Assembly: GCF_002006345.1 (NCBI RefSeq)
Contig: NZ_LZZM01000234.1
Span: forward strand, 49,999-113,998
Direction: 5' to 3'
DNA length: 64,000 bases
Source: Clostridium puniceum
GTDB taxonomy: Bacteria > Bacillota > Clostridia > Clostridiales > Clostridiaceae
The translations under genes were made by a program, and so were the position numbers. Shown piece after piece: positions 17,207-26,178 of this stretch (position 1 is its first letter; every line of letters begins with the position of its first letter). The notes under the pieces were generated by a model. It was not told the DNA's origin. It made no database searches and was given only the letters and a program-made list of their open reading frames with translations.

Positions 17207-19129
17207 CTATACTAGTTTTCTCTTACTTAAGAATGCAATTTCCTGTGCTAATTCTTGTACATTCTGCTTATCTGTTCCATTAAAGTTTTCTATGTTTATG
17301 TTTATTCCATTGTCATTGTTATTTGTAGTTGTAGGATTGTTTACACCTGCTGAATTATTTACAGAAGCTGCAATACTTGCAGTAGTGCTTGCAGTTTCAA
17401 AGCCTACACTAGCCTTTAATTTGTCAGTTAAATCTGATATATTATAGCTTAATTGCTCTTGTAAATTTGGTGTTTCTAATTCAATACCTACACCAATACC
17501 TTTGATTATATTTTTGCCTATCTCATCTCTAAAAACTCTAGAAGGTGAATGTATGTCTAAATTGTCTTTAAACCCTTCTACAAAACTATCGCATAGACCT
17601 CCAATCCATCCTGTCATGCTATCCCAAGCATCTTCAATCCCCTGTCTTATTCCAGCAACTATGTTGCCCCCTATTGTAATCATTTGACTTGGAATATTAG
17701 AAATTGTATTAACTATTCCTGTAACTACATCACTCGCAGCTGTTGTGGCTGTACTTAACATATTGGCACCCCATGTTGATAGATTAGTTAAGGTCGTATC
17801 TAACCAGGTCATTATTTGAGTTGGAAGCTGCATGAAATAGTTAACTATTGCTGTTATTATACCTGACACTGTAGTTGTTGCTGCTATCAGCATATTACTT
17901 CCCCAAGTTGTTAAATTAGTTATGATTGTATCTAACCAAATCATTATTTGAGCTGGAAGCTGCATGAAATAGTTAACTATTGCTGTTATTATACCTGATA
18001 CTGTAGTTGTTGCTGATGTCAGCATATTACTTCCCCAAGTTGTTAAATTAGTAATAACGGTATCAAGCCAAGTCATTATTTGACTTGGAAGTTGTGCAAA
18101 AAAATTAACTATTCCCTCTATCCAAAGTGGCACATTAGTTGATAAATATTCCCAAGTATTTACACACCAGCTAACTATAACTGCTAATACTGCACCCAAT
18201 CCATATGCTATTTGATTAGGTAACTCTGCAAGGAAAACTCCTATGGAGTCTATCCATGCTGGTATTGATTCTGTAAAAAATGTGACTATAAGATTCCATC
18301 CATCACTACATGACTGACATACACTTTGCCATAAAGTATCAAAAAATCCTGGCAAAGTCTCTGTGAAAAATGCTGCCACTGTATTCCAGCCATCACTACA
18401 TAACTGATATATAGTTTGCCACAAGGTTCCAAAAAATTCTGGAACTGTTTCTGTGAAAAATTCAACTAAGCTGTTAAAGGCTGCTGGAATTGTTTCTGTG
18501 AAAAATGTACAAATACCTTCCCATACTGTAGTAGCAGCTTCTGAAATAGCATTCCATGCACCTATTATAGCTTCTCTAAAGCCTTCATTTGTAGTCCATA
18601 GATACATTAGTGCTGCTATAAGTCCTGCTATTATTGAAATTACAATACCTATAGGATTAGCATCCATTGCTGCATTATACAGCCATTGTGCAACTGTTAA
18701 TCCTTCTGTTGCTAATTTAGCTGCTTGGAATGCTTCAACTACCCCCATAACTAAGTTAACTACTTCAAATACTTTAAGAGCAGTTCCAATCCCAACAATC
18801 CCCATTGCAATTGCATCACTGTTACCAAGAATCCAGGAAAGACCATCTGTTAGTTCTGGTAGACACTCTTCTGCTACTCCAGTTATGCTTTCTGCAAATT
18901 CTCCTAATTTTTCTGCTATTGCTTCAACTTTAGAAGATATTTCATCAGACCCTAAAGCTTCTTTTAGAGCATTTGCCATATCATCTAAACATGGTAAAAC
19001 TTTCTCTGCTATTGGAGTCAAAAACGTTTCCTCCAATTGACTTTTTACCTTGTTGCTTAAATCTTCAAGTCCTTTTTCAAAGTTACTTGTATCAATAGAA
19101 GTATCAATACTAATCGAATTATCTGCCAT
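17207..19129 (-). CDS. Tape measure protein of the non-contractile (F-type) tail
   Basis: The 640-residue protein sets tail length. It is helical with hydrophobic segments (about 135-215), then two tryptophan-rich repeats (FFTETVPEFFGTLWQ, FFTETLPGFFDTLWQ), then three tandem 44-residue repeats of the type LPAQIMIWLDTIITNLTTWG (encoded at about 17730-18110) that appear as long DNA repeats. The end contains DIHSPSRVFRDEIGKNI, common in siphophage tape measures. The ATG at 19129 has AGGTGGTG upstream; two earlier ATGs lie before or in that site. Intact repeats with no frameshift argue for a working gene. Confidence 0.88.
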   Translation of the reverse strand: MADNSISIDTSIDTSNFEKGLEDLSNKVKSQLEETFLTPIAEKVLPCLDDMANALKEALGSDEISSKVEAIAEKLGEFAESITGVAEECLPELTDGLSWILGNSDAIAMGIVGIGTALKVFEVVNLVMGVVEAFQAAKLATEGLTVAQWLYNAAMDANPIGIVISIIAGLIAALMYLWTTNEGFREAIIGAWNAISEAATTVWEGICTFFTETIPAAFNSLVEFFTETVPEFFGTLWQTIYQLCSDGWNTVAAFFTETLPGFFDTLWQSVCQSCSDGWNLIVTFFTESIPAWIDSIGVFLAELPNQIAYGLGAVLAVIVSWCVNTWEYLSTNVPLWIEGIVNFFAQLPSQIMTWLDTVITNLTTWGSNMLTSATTTVSGIITAIVNYFMQLPAQIMIWLDTIITNLTTWGSNMLIAATTTVSGIITAIVNYFMQLPTQIMTWLDTTLTNLSTWGANMLSTATTAASDVVTGIVNTISNIPSQMITIGGNIVAGIRQGIEDAWDSMTGWIGGLCDSFVEGFKDNLDIHSPSRVFRDEIGKNIIKGIGVGIELETPNLQEQLSYNISDLTDKLKASVGFETASTTASIAASVNNSAGVNNPTTTNNNDNGININIENFNGTDKQNVQELAQEIAFLSKRKLV

Positions 19130-19297
19130 TTGTTCACCACCTTTCATCATATATTTTCAAACAAATAACAAGTTAATATTATGTTTGTATGTTCACTTAA
19201 TAGATAAGCTCTGAGACAAACATATCTTCTTACTCCTTTTTAACATATATTGTATTTTTAACTTATAATTTTAATTAATATCCCCATATATAAAACC

Positions 19298-19906
19298 CTA
19301 TAATAATCCATTTAAATCCCCATCTCCCATTAAAGCTTCTTCTAAAGCATTGATTTTTTCTTTTTCATTTTTGGATTTTGGAATTTCATAAAGTTTTTTC
19401 ATTTTTCTATAATATTCTTTTTGCTCCTTAGACATTTTATTATCTATGGTCATAGCTCTATAGCCCATTATTTTCACTATTTCATTATCTTCTTTAAGTG
19501 CTTTAAACATAGCTTTAAACTTCCACCAATGAAGATCCTCTACATCCTGTAAATCCATATTATATTGCTCTAAAAATGCACTGTAAATATATTCATCATC
19601 ATACTCAAAAGAATAAATCTTCTCACTCTTGGTACTACCTATTTGAGAACTTTGATTTTTTATATCCTTACCGCCTCGATAAAACCATAATGCCTTATCA
19701 ATTGCTTCATTAATATTTTTATCAATATCCTTTGGAATAATTGGGTAATATAGTTCTAGTGTTTTTAATATCTTTTCTTTATCACTAAGCTGGTAATCTT
19801 GCACCATCATTTCAAAGAGAATGGAGGTACGAAAATCGAAATTAATCTCATATTCTGCTCCACCAATTTCTACTGATTTTGGCAATAAATCAATTAAGAT
19901 ATTCAT
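19298..19906 (-). CDS. Gp15-family tail assembly protein
   Basis: The 202-residue acidic helical protein matches the bacteriophage Gp15 family: an NTD with YEINFDFRTSILFEMM, then YSFEYDDEYIYSAFLEQY and DLHWWKFKAMFKAL. It is encoded just before tape measure genes in siphophages and in the Listeria F-type monocins, where it is thought to act as a tail assembly chaperone partner. Its ATG overlaps the stop of the previous gene (TAATG). A gap of about 170 bases separates it from the tape measure start. Confidence 0.87.
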   Translation of the reverse strand: MNILIDLLPKSVEIGGAEYEINFDFRTSILFEMMVQDYQLSDKEKILKTLELYYPIIPKDIDKNINEAIDKALWFYRGGKDIKNQSSQIGSTKSEKIYSFEYDDEYIYSAFLEQYNMDLQDVEDLHWWKFKAMFKALKEDNEIVKIMGYRAMTIDNKMSKEQKEYYRKMKKLYEIPKSKNEKEKINALEEALMGDGDLNGLL

Positions 19907-20265
19907 TATTTTGTCTTAACTTTACGTTTAGCTCTGTTAGAAGTATATTTAGATGCAATAGTGTCTAATTCTATTTCTGATTGTTCTATTTGATTAGAAA
20001 TTCCATTCTTTAGTTCATCGAATGCCTTTAAACAAATTAATAAATTAACTTTATCACCAAAAACCTTTTTATCTGCACCCTCTCCAAAAAGTTCATTAAA
20101 ACAGTTAAATACTGCATTGCATTGTTTTCTAATTGCAGCAGAAAGTTTAAGACCTTTTGAATCCTGTGCTTCCTTTATTACTTTATCAATGGTTTTTTCA
20201 TACTTTTCAGAACTATCTGCATCAAATATATCTAATTCACCAATTTCTACATTATTAATAATCAT
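19906..20265 (-). CDS. Tail assembly chaperone-like protein (DUF6673 type)
   Basis: The 119-residue protein begins MIINNVEIGELDIFDADSSE and has a helical core with LKLSAAIRKQCNAVFNCFNELFG-type segments and a basic tail. The sequence and position between tail tube and Gp15 match the DUF6673 group, which I infer to be the first tail chaperone. It is translationally coupled to Gp15 by TAATG rather than by an obvious slippery site. Confidence 0.75.
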   Translation of the reverse strand: MIINNVEIGELDIFDADSSEKYEKTIDKVIKEAQDSKGLKLSAAIRKQCNAVFNCFNELFGEGADKKVFGDKVNLLICLKAFDELKNGISNQIEQSEIELDTIASKYTSNRAKRKVKTK

Positions 20266-20345
20266 CTAAATTCCTCCTATAATCTTTTATTGTTAAATAT
20301 TATTTTAATGTTTTATTTATGTAATCAATAAATCAATTCGAAAGT

Positions 20346-20371
20346 AACAGACCCCGTTATACGAGTCTGTT
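20346..20371. terminator. Hairpin after the F-type tail tube gene
   Basis: AACAGAC (20346-20352) pairs with GTCTGTT (20365-20371). It lies 16 bases after the tube gene stop. A partial stop or RNA-stabilising hairpin here would give more tube than chaperone, as tails need. The T-run is on the plus strand side, so true termination on the minus strand is doubtful. Confidence 0.45.
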
Positions 20372-20386
20372 GTCTTTTCAATTCCT

Positions 20387-20869
20387 TTATACGGCTGGAA
20401 TGAATTTTTTAGTAGTAACATTGAAAGTTCCATGCACTATATCACCAATTCCAAGTAAGTTACCTGTTGCAGCCATTTGCCCATCATTGTTGTCAAAACT
20501 TGCAACTTCTATTGCTATTCTGAATTTTCTAGCTTTGAATTCGCCATCAACAGCGCCCTTTTTGTCTAAATCAACGATAACATAATCAGTTTCACAATCA
20601 GAACCAACTAATTGCATTTCACCTACATTACAGATAAAATCAACAGCCTTTTCATCTCTTATTTGATCTGTTACATATGCTGTAGTCCAGTCATATCCTA
20701 GTATGCTCTTAGTAGCTGATTTGTCATTTACGTACTTCTTTGAAGCTGTTTGCGCTGCTGGAGTTTCAATTAAATCTGTAAAACCAGCTCCCATTAACGC
20801 GTATTCTTCTACACCTGCTCCTACATTTAAATAATTTGCAAAACTCTTTCTTTGTTTAATTGTTCCCAT
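20387..20869 (-). CDS. Major tail (tube) protein, non-contractile tail
   Basis: The 160-residue protein resembles siphophage major tail proteins: start KQRKSFANYLNVG, a GFTDLIETPAAQTASKKYVND-like segment, a VGSDCETDYVIVDLDKKG strand pair, and an AATGNLLGIGDIVHGTF strand near the end. It builds the tube around the tape measure. It is the first gene of the F-type module, with no tail terminator, head-tail connector or capsid gene before it. GGAGGAAAATATA precedes the ATG. Confidence 0.85.
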   Translation of the reverse strand: MGTIKQRKSFANYLNVGAGVEEYALMGAGFTDLIETPAAQTASKKYVNDKSATKSILGYDWTTAYVTDQIRDEKAVDFICNVGEMQLVGSDCETDYVIVDLDKKGAVDGEFKARKFRIAIEVASFDNNDGQMAATGNLLGIGDIVHGTFNVTTKKFIPAV

Positions 20870-21092
20870 TATATTTTCCTCCTAAATAATTAATTTTTAA
20901 TATTTACTTATGTAATTGCATAAGCATTGATTTCCCTGAATTACTCAGGTTAAGTATTAATATTTTCTGTGTTTAAATTAAAGGCTAATTTTAACTGATT
21001 GCTCCCTCATCACCCCCTTTAATCGTAATATAGAATAAACCTTTGGAAGTGTTGTATGTAATCTTACACTTTTTTACCTATGCTTTTAATCA

Positions 21093-21126
21093 AAAAAGAC
21101 ATCTATATTTCTATAAATGTCCTTTT
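21093..21126 (-). terminator. Intrinsic terminator inside the F-module leader
   Basis: GGACATTTATAG-aaat-ATAGATGTC followed by TTTTTTG on the minus strand. It lies about 120 bases after the late promoter, before the first gene. It would stop both read-through from the R module and the F promoter's own transcripts unless bypassed. Confidence 0.65.
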
Positions 21127-21242
21127 GTTTAAGGTGTATTAGAATTTAAGCATAAAAATAACAGTTCAAAAATATTTTACATTCTGAGCTGCTTTATTTA
21201 ATATGCTTTATGAGGGGAAATTATCTTTTGTTCCCACTTACT

Positions 21243-21274
21243 ATTATAAGGGTTATTATTCTCAATTTCTTATA
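21243..21274 (-). promoter_or_regulatory. Late promoter of the F-type tail operon (motif copy F)
   Basis: TATAAGAAA (21274-21266), exactly 17 bases, TATAAT (21248-21243), then AGTAAGTGGG on the minus strand. Upstream lies ATAGAAAAATTATATAAAAA. The R-module copy matches through AGTAAGTG as well. Confidence 0.8.
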
Positions 21275-21417
21275 CATTTTCTCTAATTATATTGTAATTT
21301 TTATATAATTTTTCTATGAAATAAGGTTTTTTTACATTATTAAATAAGCTTTACCTCTTTGATTTAAGTTAAAGAATGTAAAATTCCTCTCCTTTTTACT
21401 ATTCCAGAGTTTTATTA

Positions 21418-21600
21418 TTATCCAATGGTTGCTAGTTCCGCTAACTCCTTATATTGCTCTGAAGTAATTTTTTTGCTTGCCATAAAAATATCTAAGGTTT
21501 CACATAAATTAGCTTTATCAGTTTCTAGAATACCATCTTCTATTTCTCTTTCGATTCTACTTTTTAATATTTTTCCTAGCAGTTCTTGTAATTTTGTCAT
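21418..21600 (-). CDS. Small XkdX-like helical protein ending the R-type module
   Basis: The 60-residue protein reads as two helices (KLQELLGKILKSRIEREIED and EQYKELAEL) with the KITSEQYKEL signature common in XkdX-type small proteins encoded after phage fibres. Function unknown. It is the last gene of the contractile module. Its position matches the 54-residue gene that ends the F-type module. Confidence 0.7.
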   Translation of the reverse strand: MTKLQELLGKILKSRIEREIEDGILETDKANLCETLDIFMASKKITSEQYKELAELATIG

Positions 21601-21643
21601 TTTAACATACCACCTTTTTTATAATCTTTATATACTTTGCTTA

Positions 21644-21916
21644 TTAGTTAGTTGATTCTTGTAATTCTTTTTGTAATATATAGTTTTCCATGTCTGCTAA
21701 TCTTTGTTTTAAAGTTTCTATTTCAGTTTGTTGTGGCTTTTGTGGATTTAAGTATTCTTCATATACTTCATCAGCAGTTTTTAATATTTCATATTTAAAT
21801 TCTTTTTCTTTAATTCCATCAACTTCATTTTCTTCTTCAACATAATTTACTTTTGGAGTAAAAATCATTCCATCTATTTCTTTAAACATTCTTTCATATT
21901 CTTTTTGTGTTACCAT
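21644..21916 (-). CDS. Tail fibre-associated coiled-coil protein (R module)
   Basis: The 90-residue protein has an N-terminal MVTQKEYERMFKEIDGMIF segment, a middle strand region (FKYEILKTADEVYEEYL) and a C-terminal heptad stretch (TEIETLKQRLADMENYILQK). It follows the fibre gene by 15 bases. Proteins of this type (XkdW-like) are thought to help fibre assembly. The shape matches the 123-residue protein in the F module, though the sequences differ. Confidence 0.7.
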   Translation of the reverse strand: MVTQKEYERMFKEIDGMIFTPKVNYVEEENEVDGIKEKEFKYEILKTADEVYEEYLNPQKPQQTEIETLKQRLADMENYILQKELQESTN

Positions 21917-21931
21917 TATTTGCGTATCCTC

Positions 21932-23437
21932 CTATACTGAAAAAGTCACTTGTATTGAATGCCATGTTTGTGCTGTTGGTGTACTATTCATAGCAACAGT
22001 ACCATCTTTATATACTCTAAATTCAGAATGCTTGTTTCCCCCCCAAGCTGTACCTATAATATTATTTCTAGGTCTATAACCTTCTGGTAAATAAAACATT
22101 GCACTTTGATTAGGTGATGAACTTATAACTAAAATAGATAAGTTGACCAAATTTCCACTCTTCGTTAAATCAGTTCCATAAGTAACATCTGACCATCTTG
22201 ACCATCCATTGTAGAATTGTGTTATTGTTGTAGTTTCAGTTGTATTCAAAGGTTTCCATTTTAACCAAACTCCATTTACTCTAGCTCTCTCAAAAATCAG
22301 ATCATTATGTGGAGTATAAAATATTTGTCTAACCCATTTTGGATCTGCTAAATTCCAATAATTAACAACCTGTAAAACTCCTTGATTATCATAGTATCCT
22401 GGATATTCAGTTGGAACTCCTGCCCCCCACGAACCTGAGTACATACCAGTATCTGTTAAGTTGTCTGCATTCATGCCATCAGCAGCTCTTTGATGCATTG
22501 GTATTGCTCTCCATTGTGTCCATACACCTGATTGAAGCCATTTTGTGCGAATTGCCATTCCTGTCACTGCACCAGGATTACTATTTACAGTATTTGCAAT
22601 CTGAGTGTAAAAATGCGGAGTTGCATATTGAATTACATGAACCCATCCCCCCCAAGAAGTTGTACCATGACCAGTTTCACTAATACTTGTATACCAACTT
22701 CCATCTGTTATATCTATATTGATTGAATTTAAATCATATTTTCTAATAATGTCTGTTGAATGTAATCCATCTAATAAATCTGCATTCAAATTTTTTTGTA
22801 CTAATCCATCCTTATTGGCTTTACCACTATTCAATTCATTTATAGCACCCGTTATATCTTTTGCAGTAGTAGTTCTATTACTGTCAGTTATATTAGCTTT
22901 ATTAGTATTTAAATCTAATATATCTTGAGTATTTTTTGACACTTTCGTATTAACATCTTGAACTTTTGCTTCTAATATATCAATATCCTTCCTAGTAGCA
23001 ACAATTACAGTAGGATCTATCTTCAAAGTTACACTCTCTACATTACTTACTTCTAATATAATTTTGATGCATAAATCTTTTATGCTGCCTTCTGAAACTA
23101 CTGGCTTATATGTTTCTGAAAGTTTACTTATTGCAATTAACTCATCGTCTTCATCAAAAATACCAGCTTCTCTAATGAAAAATCCTCCAATAGTCGCTGG
23201 TATTAAGGTTTCTATTACTATCCAGTTTGGGTTATTTTCATCTACAGAAATTGAGCCTATATTTCCTGACCAGACTTGATTTACAAGTGAGGTTTGATTT
23301 TCTGACGGCTCATAGTAAGCTCCTTTTCCATCGCCTACTTTTAATGTTTTAAAATTCACTTTACTGCCTAAGACTGCTGAATTTGCTAATTTTGCTTTTC
23401 CTGTTGAGGTTAGTATTGTATAAAAATTTTCTGCCAA
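21932..23437 (-). CDS. Tail fibre with pyocin-knob-like repeats (R-type)
   Basis: The 501-residue protein starts with a contractile-tail fibre attachment domain (about 1-150; TSTGKAKLANSAVLGSKVNF, then GIFDEDDELIAISKL). A helical linker follows (about 150-230). Two knob-like repeats come next: about 235-310 (ITDGSWYTSIS ... GVWTQWRAI) and about 315-390 (LTDTGMYSGSWG ... GVWLKWKPL), the G-Y ... R-x-x-x-G-x-W-x-x-W pattern of pyocin fibres. The last 100 residues form a tip domain. It should decide which bacteria the R-type particle binds. Confidence 0.87.
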   Translation of the reverse strand: MAENFYTILTSTGKAKLANSAVLGSKVNFKTLKVGDGKGAYYEPSENQTSLVNQVWSGNIGSISVDENNPNWIVIETLIPATIGGFFIREAGIFDEDDELIAISKLSETYKPVVSEGSIKDLCIKIILEVSNVESVTLKIDPTVIVATRKDIDILEAKVQDVNTKVSKNTQDILDLNTNKANITDSNRTTTAKDITGAINELNSGKANKDGLVQKNLNADLLDGLHSTDIIRKYDLNSINIDITDGSWYTSISETGHGTTSWGGWVHVIQYATPHFYTQIANTVNSNPGAVTGMAIRTKWLQSGVWTQWRAIPMHQRAADGMNADNLTDTGMYSGSWGAGVPTEYPGYYDNQGVLQVVNYWNLADPKWVRQIFYTPHNDLIFERARVNGVWLKWKPLNTTETTTITQFYNGWSRWSDVTYGTDLTKSGNLVNLSILVISSSPNQSAMFYLPEGYRPRNNIIGTAWGGNKHSEFRVYKDGTVAMNSTPTAQTWHSIQVTFSV

Positions 23438-23603
23438 ATTAAATCCTCTCCTTTTTATTGTTTTTTTATTTTGTTTATTAAATTTTAATCCTTTATTCTT
23501 TTGAATATATTGTTTTATACTTTTTATAAAAGATTTTTATTTATAACCTTTCTTAAATTCCAGTAGTTATAACTTTATTAAAACTGTAATAGTTATAATT
23601 TTT

Positions 23604-24293
23604 CTAAGATTTTAATGGATATATTGTCATAGTTTCTGAACCTTTATTTTGACTTACGCCAACTTCTAGTTTTGTGCTTGTTTCAATGTTTCTAGCAATC
23701 CAAGGGTAAACCGTTAAAATTTCACCTGTTGTAGCAGCTAATTTGTAATAAGCTTTTCCTCTAGAAAGTGATGTCAATTTATATTTTGTTCCTAGATGTG
23801 CTGGTTTTACTATATCTATAAAATCATACATACTTTTTAATTCATAAGAAAATCCTAAATTACTTAATAAATTTACTTCAAAATAATACTCATCATTATG
23901 TTGAATTACTTCAACTTCTGAAGCAAAGCTTCTACAAATTTGCTTTATTGTTTCAACCGTAGTTGTACTTCTATTAATAAGCTTTGCTAAAACTCTTGCT
24001 CTTCTTTCTTCTAAGGTTTTAGATGTATTAGTCGAGATTCCAATACGCTTTTCCCAAAGACTTATTCCCCATTCTGTCGCAGTTTGAGGCAGAATTTGCA
24101 AAAATAAATCTGAAATATCTACTTCTAATTGTTCAAATATATCTCCATGAGCATTAAATATTTCCTTGAAAATATAACTACTTTGTATTTCATAAGGCAC
24201 ATAGCTCTTTAATTTTTCTGCACATTTATTATTTTCTACTTCATTATTTAAGGACTTATTCATAAATAAATTTACTTGTGATACCTTACTCAT
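23604..24293 (-). CDS. XkdU-like baseplate protein (DUF2313)
   Basis: The 229-residue protein matches the YmfQ/XkdU (DUF2313) family of Mu- and PBSX-type baseplates: KLKSYVPYEIQSSYIFKEIF near residue 30, LPQTATEWGISLWEKRIG near 75 and TLEERRARVLAKL near 100. It links the wedge to the fibre. It lies between the baseplate J gene and the fibre gene, as in PBSX. A gap of 165 bases to the fibre gene holds only short repeats of AGTTATAA. Confidence 0.87.
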   Translation of the reverse strand: MSKVSQVNLFMNKSLNNEVENNKCAEKLKSYVPYEIQSSYIFKEIFNAHGDIFEQLEVDISDLFLQILPQTATEWGISLWEKRIGISTNTSKTLEERRARVLAKLINRSTTTVETIKQICRSFASEVEVIQHNDEYYFEVNLLSNLGFSYELKSMYDFIDIVKPAHLGTKYKLTSLSRGKAYYKLAATTGEILTVYPWIARNIETSTKLEVGVSQNKGSETMTIYPLKS

Positions 24294-24337
24294 AAATAAC
24301 TCCCCCTAACAATAAATAACATCTTCTAAAAGGTAAC

Positions 24338-25426
24338 TTATTCATAGGTTATACCTCCTAAAGATGCTTTGTTTTCATCTATAACTAGTATATTTTTACT
24401 TTGATCATTTATCTTAATTGAAGTTAGATCATTTACCCCTTCTGTCATCATTATTACAGCTTCAACAGCATTTATCTTAACTGCTCCCCCTGCTGATAAT
24501 TTTTTAAAATATGCATCAAGTGATTTTTTAATATTAAGCTTTACATCTTCTAAGCTGAATTTATCTTCTATGATTAAACCTTGAATTTTAACATCTATTT
24601 GCATAGGCGTTACTGATATGACAGTAACCGTAGCACCTATAGGAGCTTTTCCAAATCCTGCTCCATCATGTGGATCAATATATTCTTTTACATTTTGAAC
24701 TATAGTATCATCTAACTGAGCCCCATTGTCACCTGCAACTATTATTTTTACAGTACCATTCCCCTTCCAAAGAGGTTTTACTTTAACCGACTCTACTCCA
24801 GACACTTCCATTGCCCATTTTTCATAGTCGTATACATTTCCACTACTGCTTTCGTCTCTTTCTTTTGATATAATTCTTTCAAGCAGCTCCTCACTAGTTT
24901 CTCTATCGGTACCACTAGTAGTTGTATTTAAATTAGTTACGCTTATTATTCCATTAATTTTAATTGGAATTTGAACTATAGTATTTGATGGTACATTATA
25001 CTTTGAACCCATTTCCATTGCTTTAATCCCTAAAGTACATTTTCCATTTACAATTTTCCCTTGAGAAGTTACTTTGTATTTTAAACCTTCAACCGTTTGG
25101 ACAATGCTGTTTTCATTAATTATAGAATTATCTACGCCTGTAAAGGTTACTTCACCTATGGAATATATTCCTTGCTTACGCTTTAATCCATGCCTTGCTG
25201 CATCCTTATCCATAAATTTATCATAGTCTTCTTGTGGAATTTCTGGTGCTGGTTCTCCAAATATTAACTTTAAAATTATATCTAATACGGTATAACATTC
25301 AGATATTTTTTTTGCAGCTGGTGCAATTGCATCATATACAAAATATCCTTCACTTTTAGATATTCCAGAATCAATACTACTTAACATCTCTTTTTTTAAA
25401 ACTTCTTCTGTATTATTTTCAAACAT
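24338..25426 (-). CDS. Baseplate J-like wedge protein (XkdT)
   Basis: The 362-residue protein is a baseplate J/gp47 member: DKDAARHGLKRKQGIYSIGEVTF-type front, the ELLERIISKERDESSSGNVYDYEKW segment with VSGVESVKV, and a late GAGFGKAPIGATVTV stretch. It forms the wedge of contractile baseplates. The ATG at 25426 overlaps the XkdS stop region; a TTG one codon earlier is possible. It is specific to contractile tails. Confidence 0.9.
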   Translation of the reverse strand: MFENNTEEVLKKEMLSSIDSGISKSEGYFVYDAIAPAAKKISECYTVLDIILKLIFGEPAPEIPQEDYDKFMDKDAARHGLKRKQGIYSIGEVTFTGVDNSIINENSIVQTVEGLKYKVTSQGKIVNGKCTLGIKAMEMGSKYNVPSNTIVQIPIKINGIISVTNLNTTTSGTDRETSEELLERIISKERDESSSGNVYDYEKWAMEVSGVESVKVKPLWKGNGTVKIIVAGDNGAQLDDTIVQNVKEYIDPHDGAGFGKAPIGATVTVISVTPMQIDVKIQGLIIEDKFSLEDVKLNIKKSLDAYFKKLSAGGAVKINAVEAVIMMTEGVNDLTSIKINDQSKNILVIDENKASLGGITYE

Positions 25427-25859
25427 CAATTATCACCTCCCCACAATCAGTTATTGCTGTAAATGTAATTTTTAAAGTATCCTTACTTTTATCAGCCTTA
25501 AAATTACTAATACTTAGAATGTGTTCATTTTCTTTTAAACATTCTAAAGTTAATCTTTCTGCTTCACTTTCAGCCAAGCTTTTACTAATTCCTTTTCCAA
25601 CCAAACTCTCAAGCTCTTGTCCATAGCTATCACTATAAATTGGATATATGGCTTTACTTGTTTTAAGAGCTTTCCATATCCAAATCTTTAAAGCTTCTGT
25701 GCCTTCTACTATTTGAAACTTTCCATCCTTTAGCTTAAAATCATTTTTTTCAAAATCCCAAGCATATTCCTTTGGTATACTTACTTCTGCTTCTTCTTCT
25801 GGAAATGAAGCAACTACATTTGCTAAAATTGAATTAGTTTCTGGCAATATATTAGCCAT
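25419..25859 (-). CDS. XkdS-like baseplate protein (DUF2634, gp25-like)
   Basis: The 146-residue protein has the DUF2634 pattern: YAWDFEKNDFKLKDGKFQIVEG, then ALKIWIWKALKTSKAIYPIY and YGQELESLVGKG. These proteins are gp25/W-like wedge components. The ATG at 25859 has AGGTGGTGAAAT upstream; a GTG lies one codon before. It overlaps both neighbours by a few bases, typical of tightly packed baseplate genes. Confidence 0.88.
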   Translation of the reverse strand: MANILPETNSILANVVASFPEEEAEVSIPKEYAWDFEKNDFKLKDGKFQIVEGTEALKIWIWKALKTSKAIYPIYSDSYGQELESLVGKGISKSLAESEAERLTLECLKENEHILSISNFKADKSKDTLKITFTAITDCGEVIIDV

Positions 25860-26178
25860 CACATTTCACCACCTTACAAAGTATTATCCATACTTGATTA
25901 CCTCCTATAGGAAAAACTGCAAGTTCATCACCAATCTTAATAGTATCCTTAGTTACTATTGTATTTCCTGTGCAATTAGGCGATATAGATACGTTTCGAG
26001 AATACCCTTGCAATAAATAATCAGCTATATAAAGATCATCCTTATATAGCTGTAAATTATTTGTTTGAATTATAATTTCAGGCGGTGGTGATATAACCTT
26101 GCCAATACAAATACTTAGTGGATTACATTCTGCACCTTTCTTTGTCATTAAATTTAACATTTTTACATAGGGATCCAT
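25852..26178 (-). CDS. XkdR-like baseplate protein (DUF2577)
   Basis: The 108-residue protein matches DUF2577 (CNPLSICIGKVISPPPEIII, then LAVFPIGGNQVWIILCKV), a small OB-fold-like baseplate/spike component of PBSX-type tails. It overlaps XkdQ as TAATG and XkdS by a few bases. Confidence 0.87.
   Translation of the reverse strand: MDPYVKMLNLMTKKGAECNPLSICIGKVISPPPEIIIQTNNLQLYKDDLYIADYLLQGYSRNVSISPNCTGNTIVTKDTIKIGDELAVFPIGGNQVWIILCKVVKCDG

Larger units (their letters stand above)
20870..21417. other. Module boundary between R-type and F-type tail genes
   Basis: This 548-base stretch carries the F-module late promoter (21274-21243) and, downstream of it in the leader, a U-tailed hairpin (21125-21093). 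The leader to the tube gene is about 370 bases. I found no gene in it. Confidence 0.65.

Noticed and set aside
17730..18110. Long near-identical DNA repeats of about 132 bp.
   Set aside because: They encode three tandem 44-residue units of the F-type tape measure protein, normal for length rulers, so not mobile repeats.
14322..19040. Several long plus-strand frames opposite the tail genes (for example 14865-15518 and 18453-19040).
   Set aside because: They are mirror frames of well-supported minus-strand tail genes, with odd amino-acid composition and no ribosome sites.
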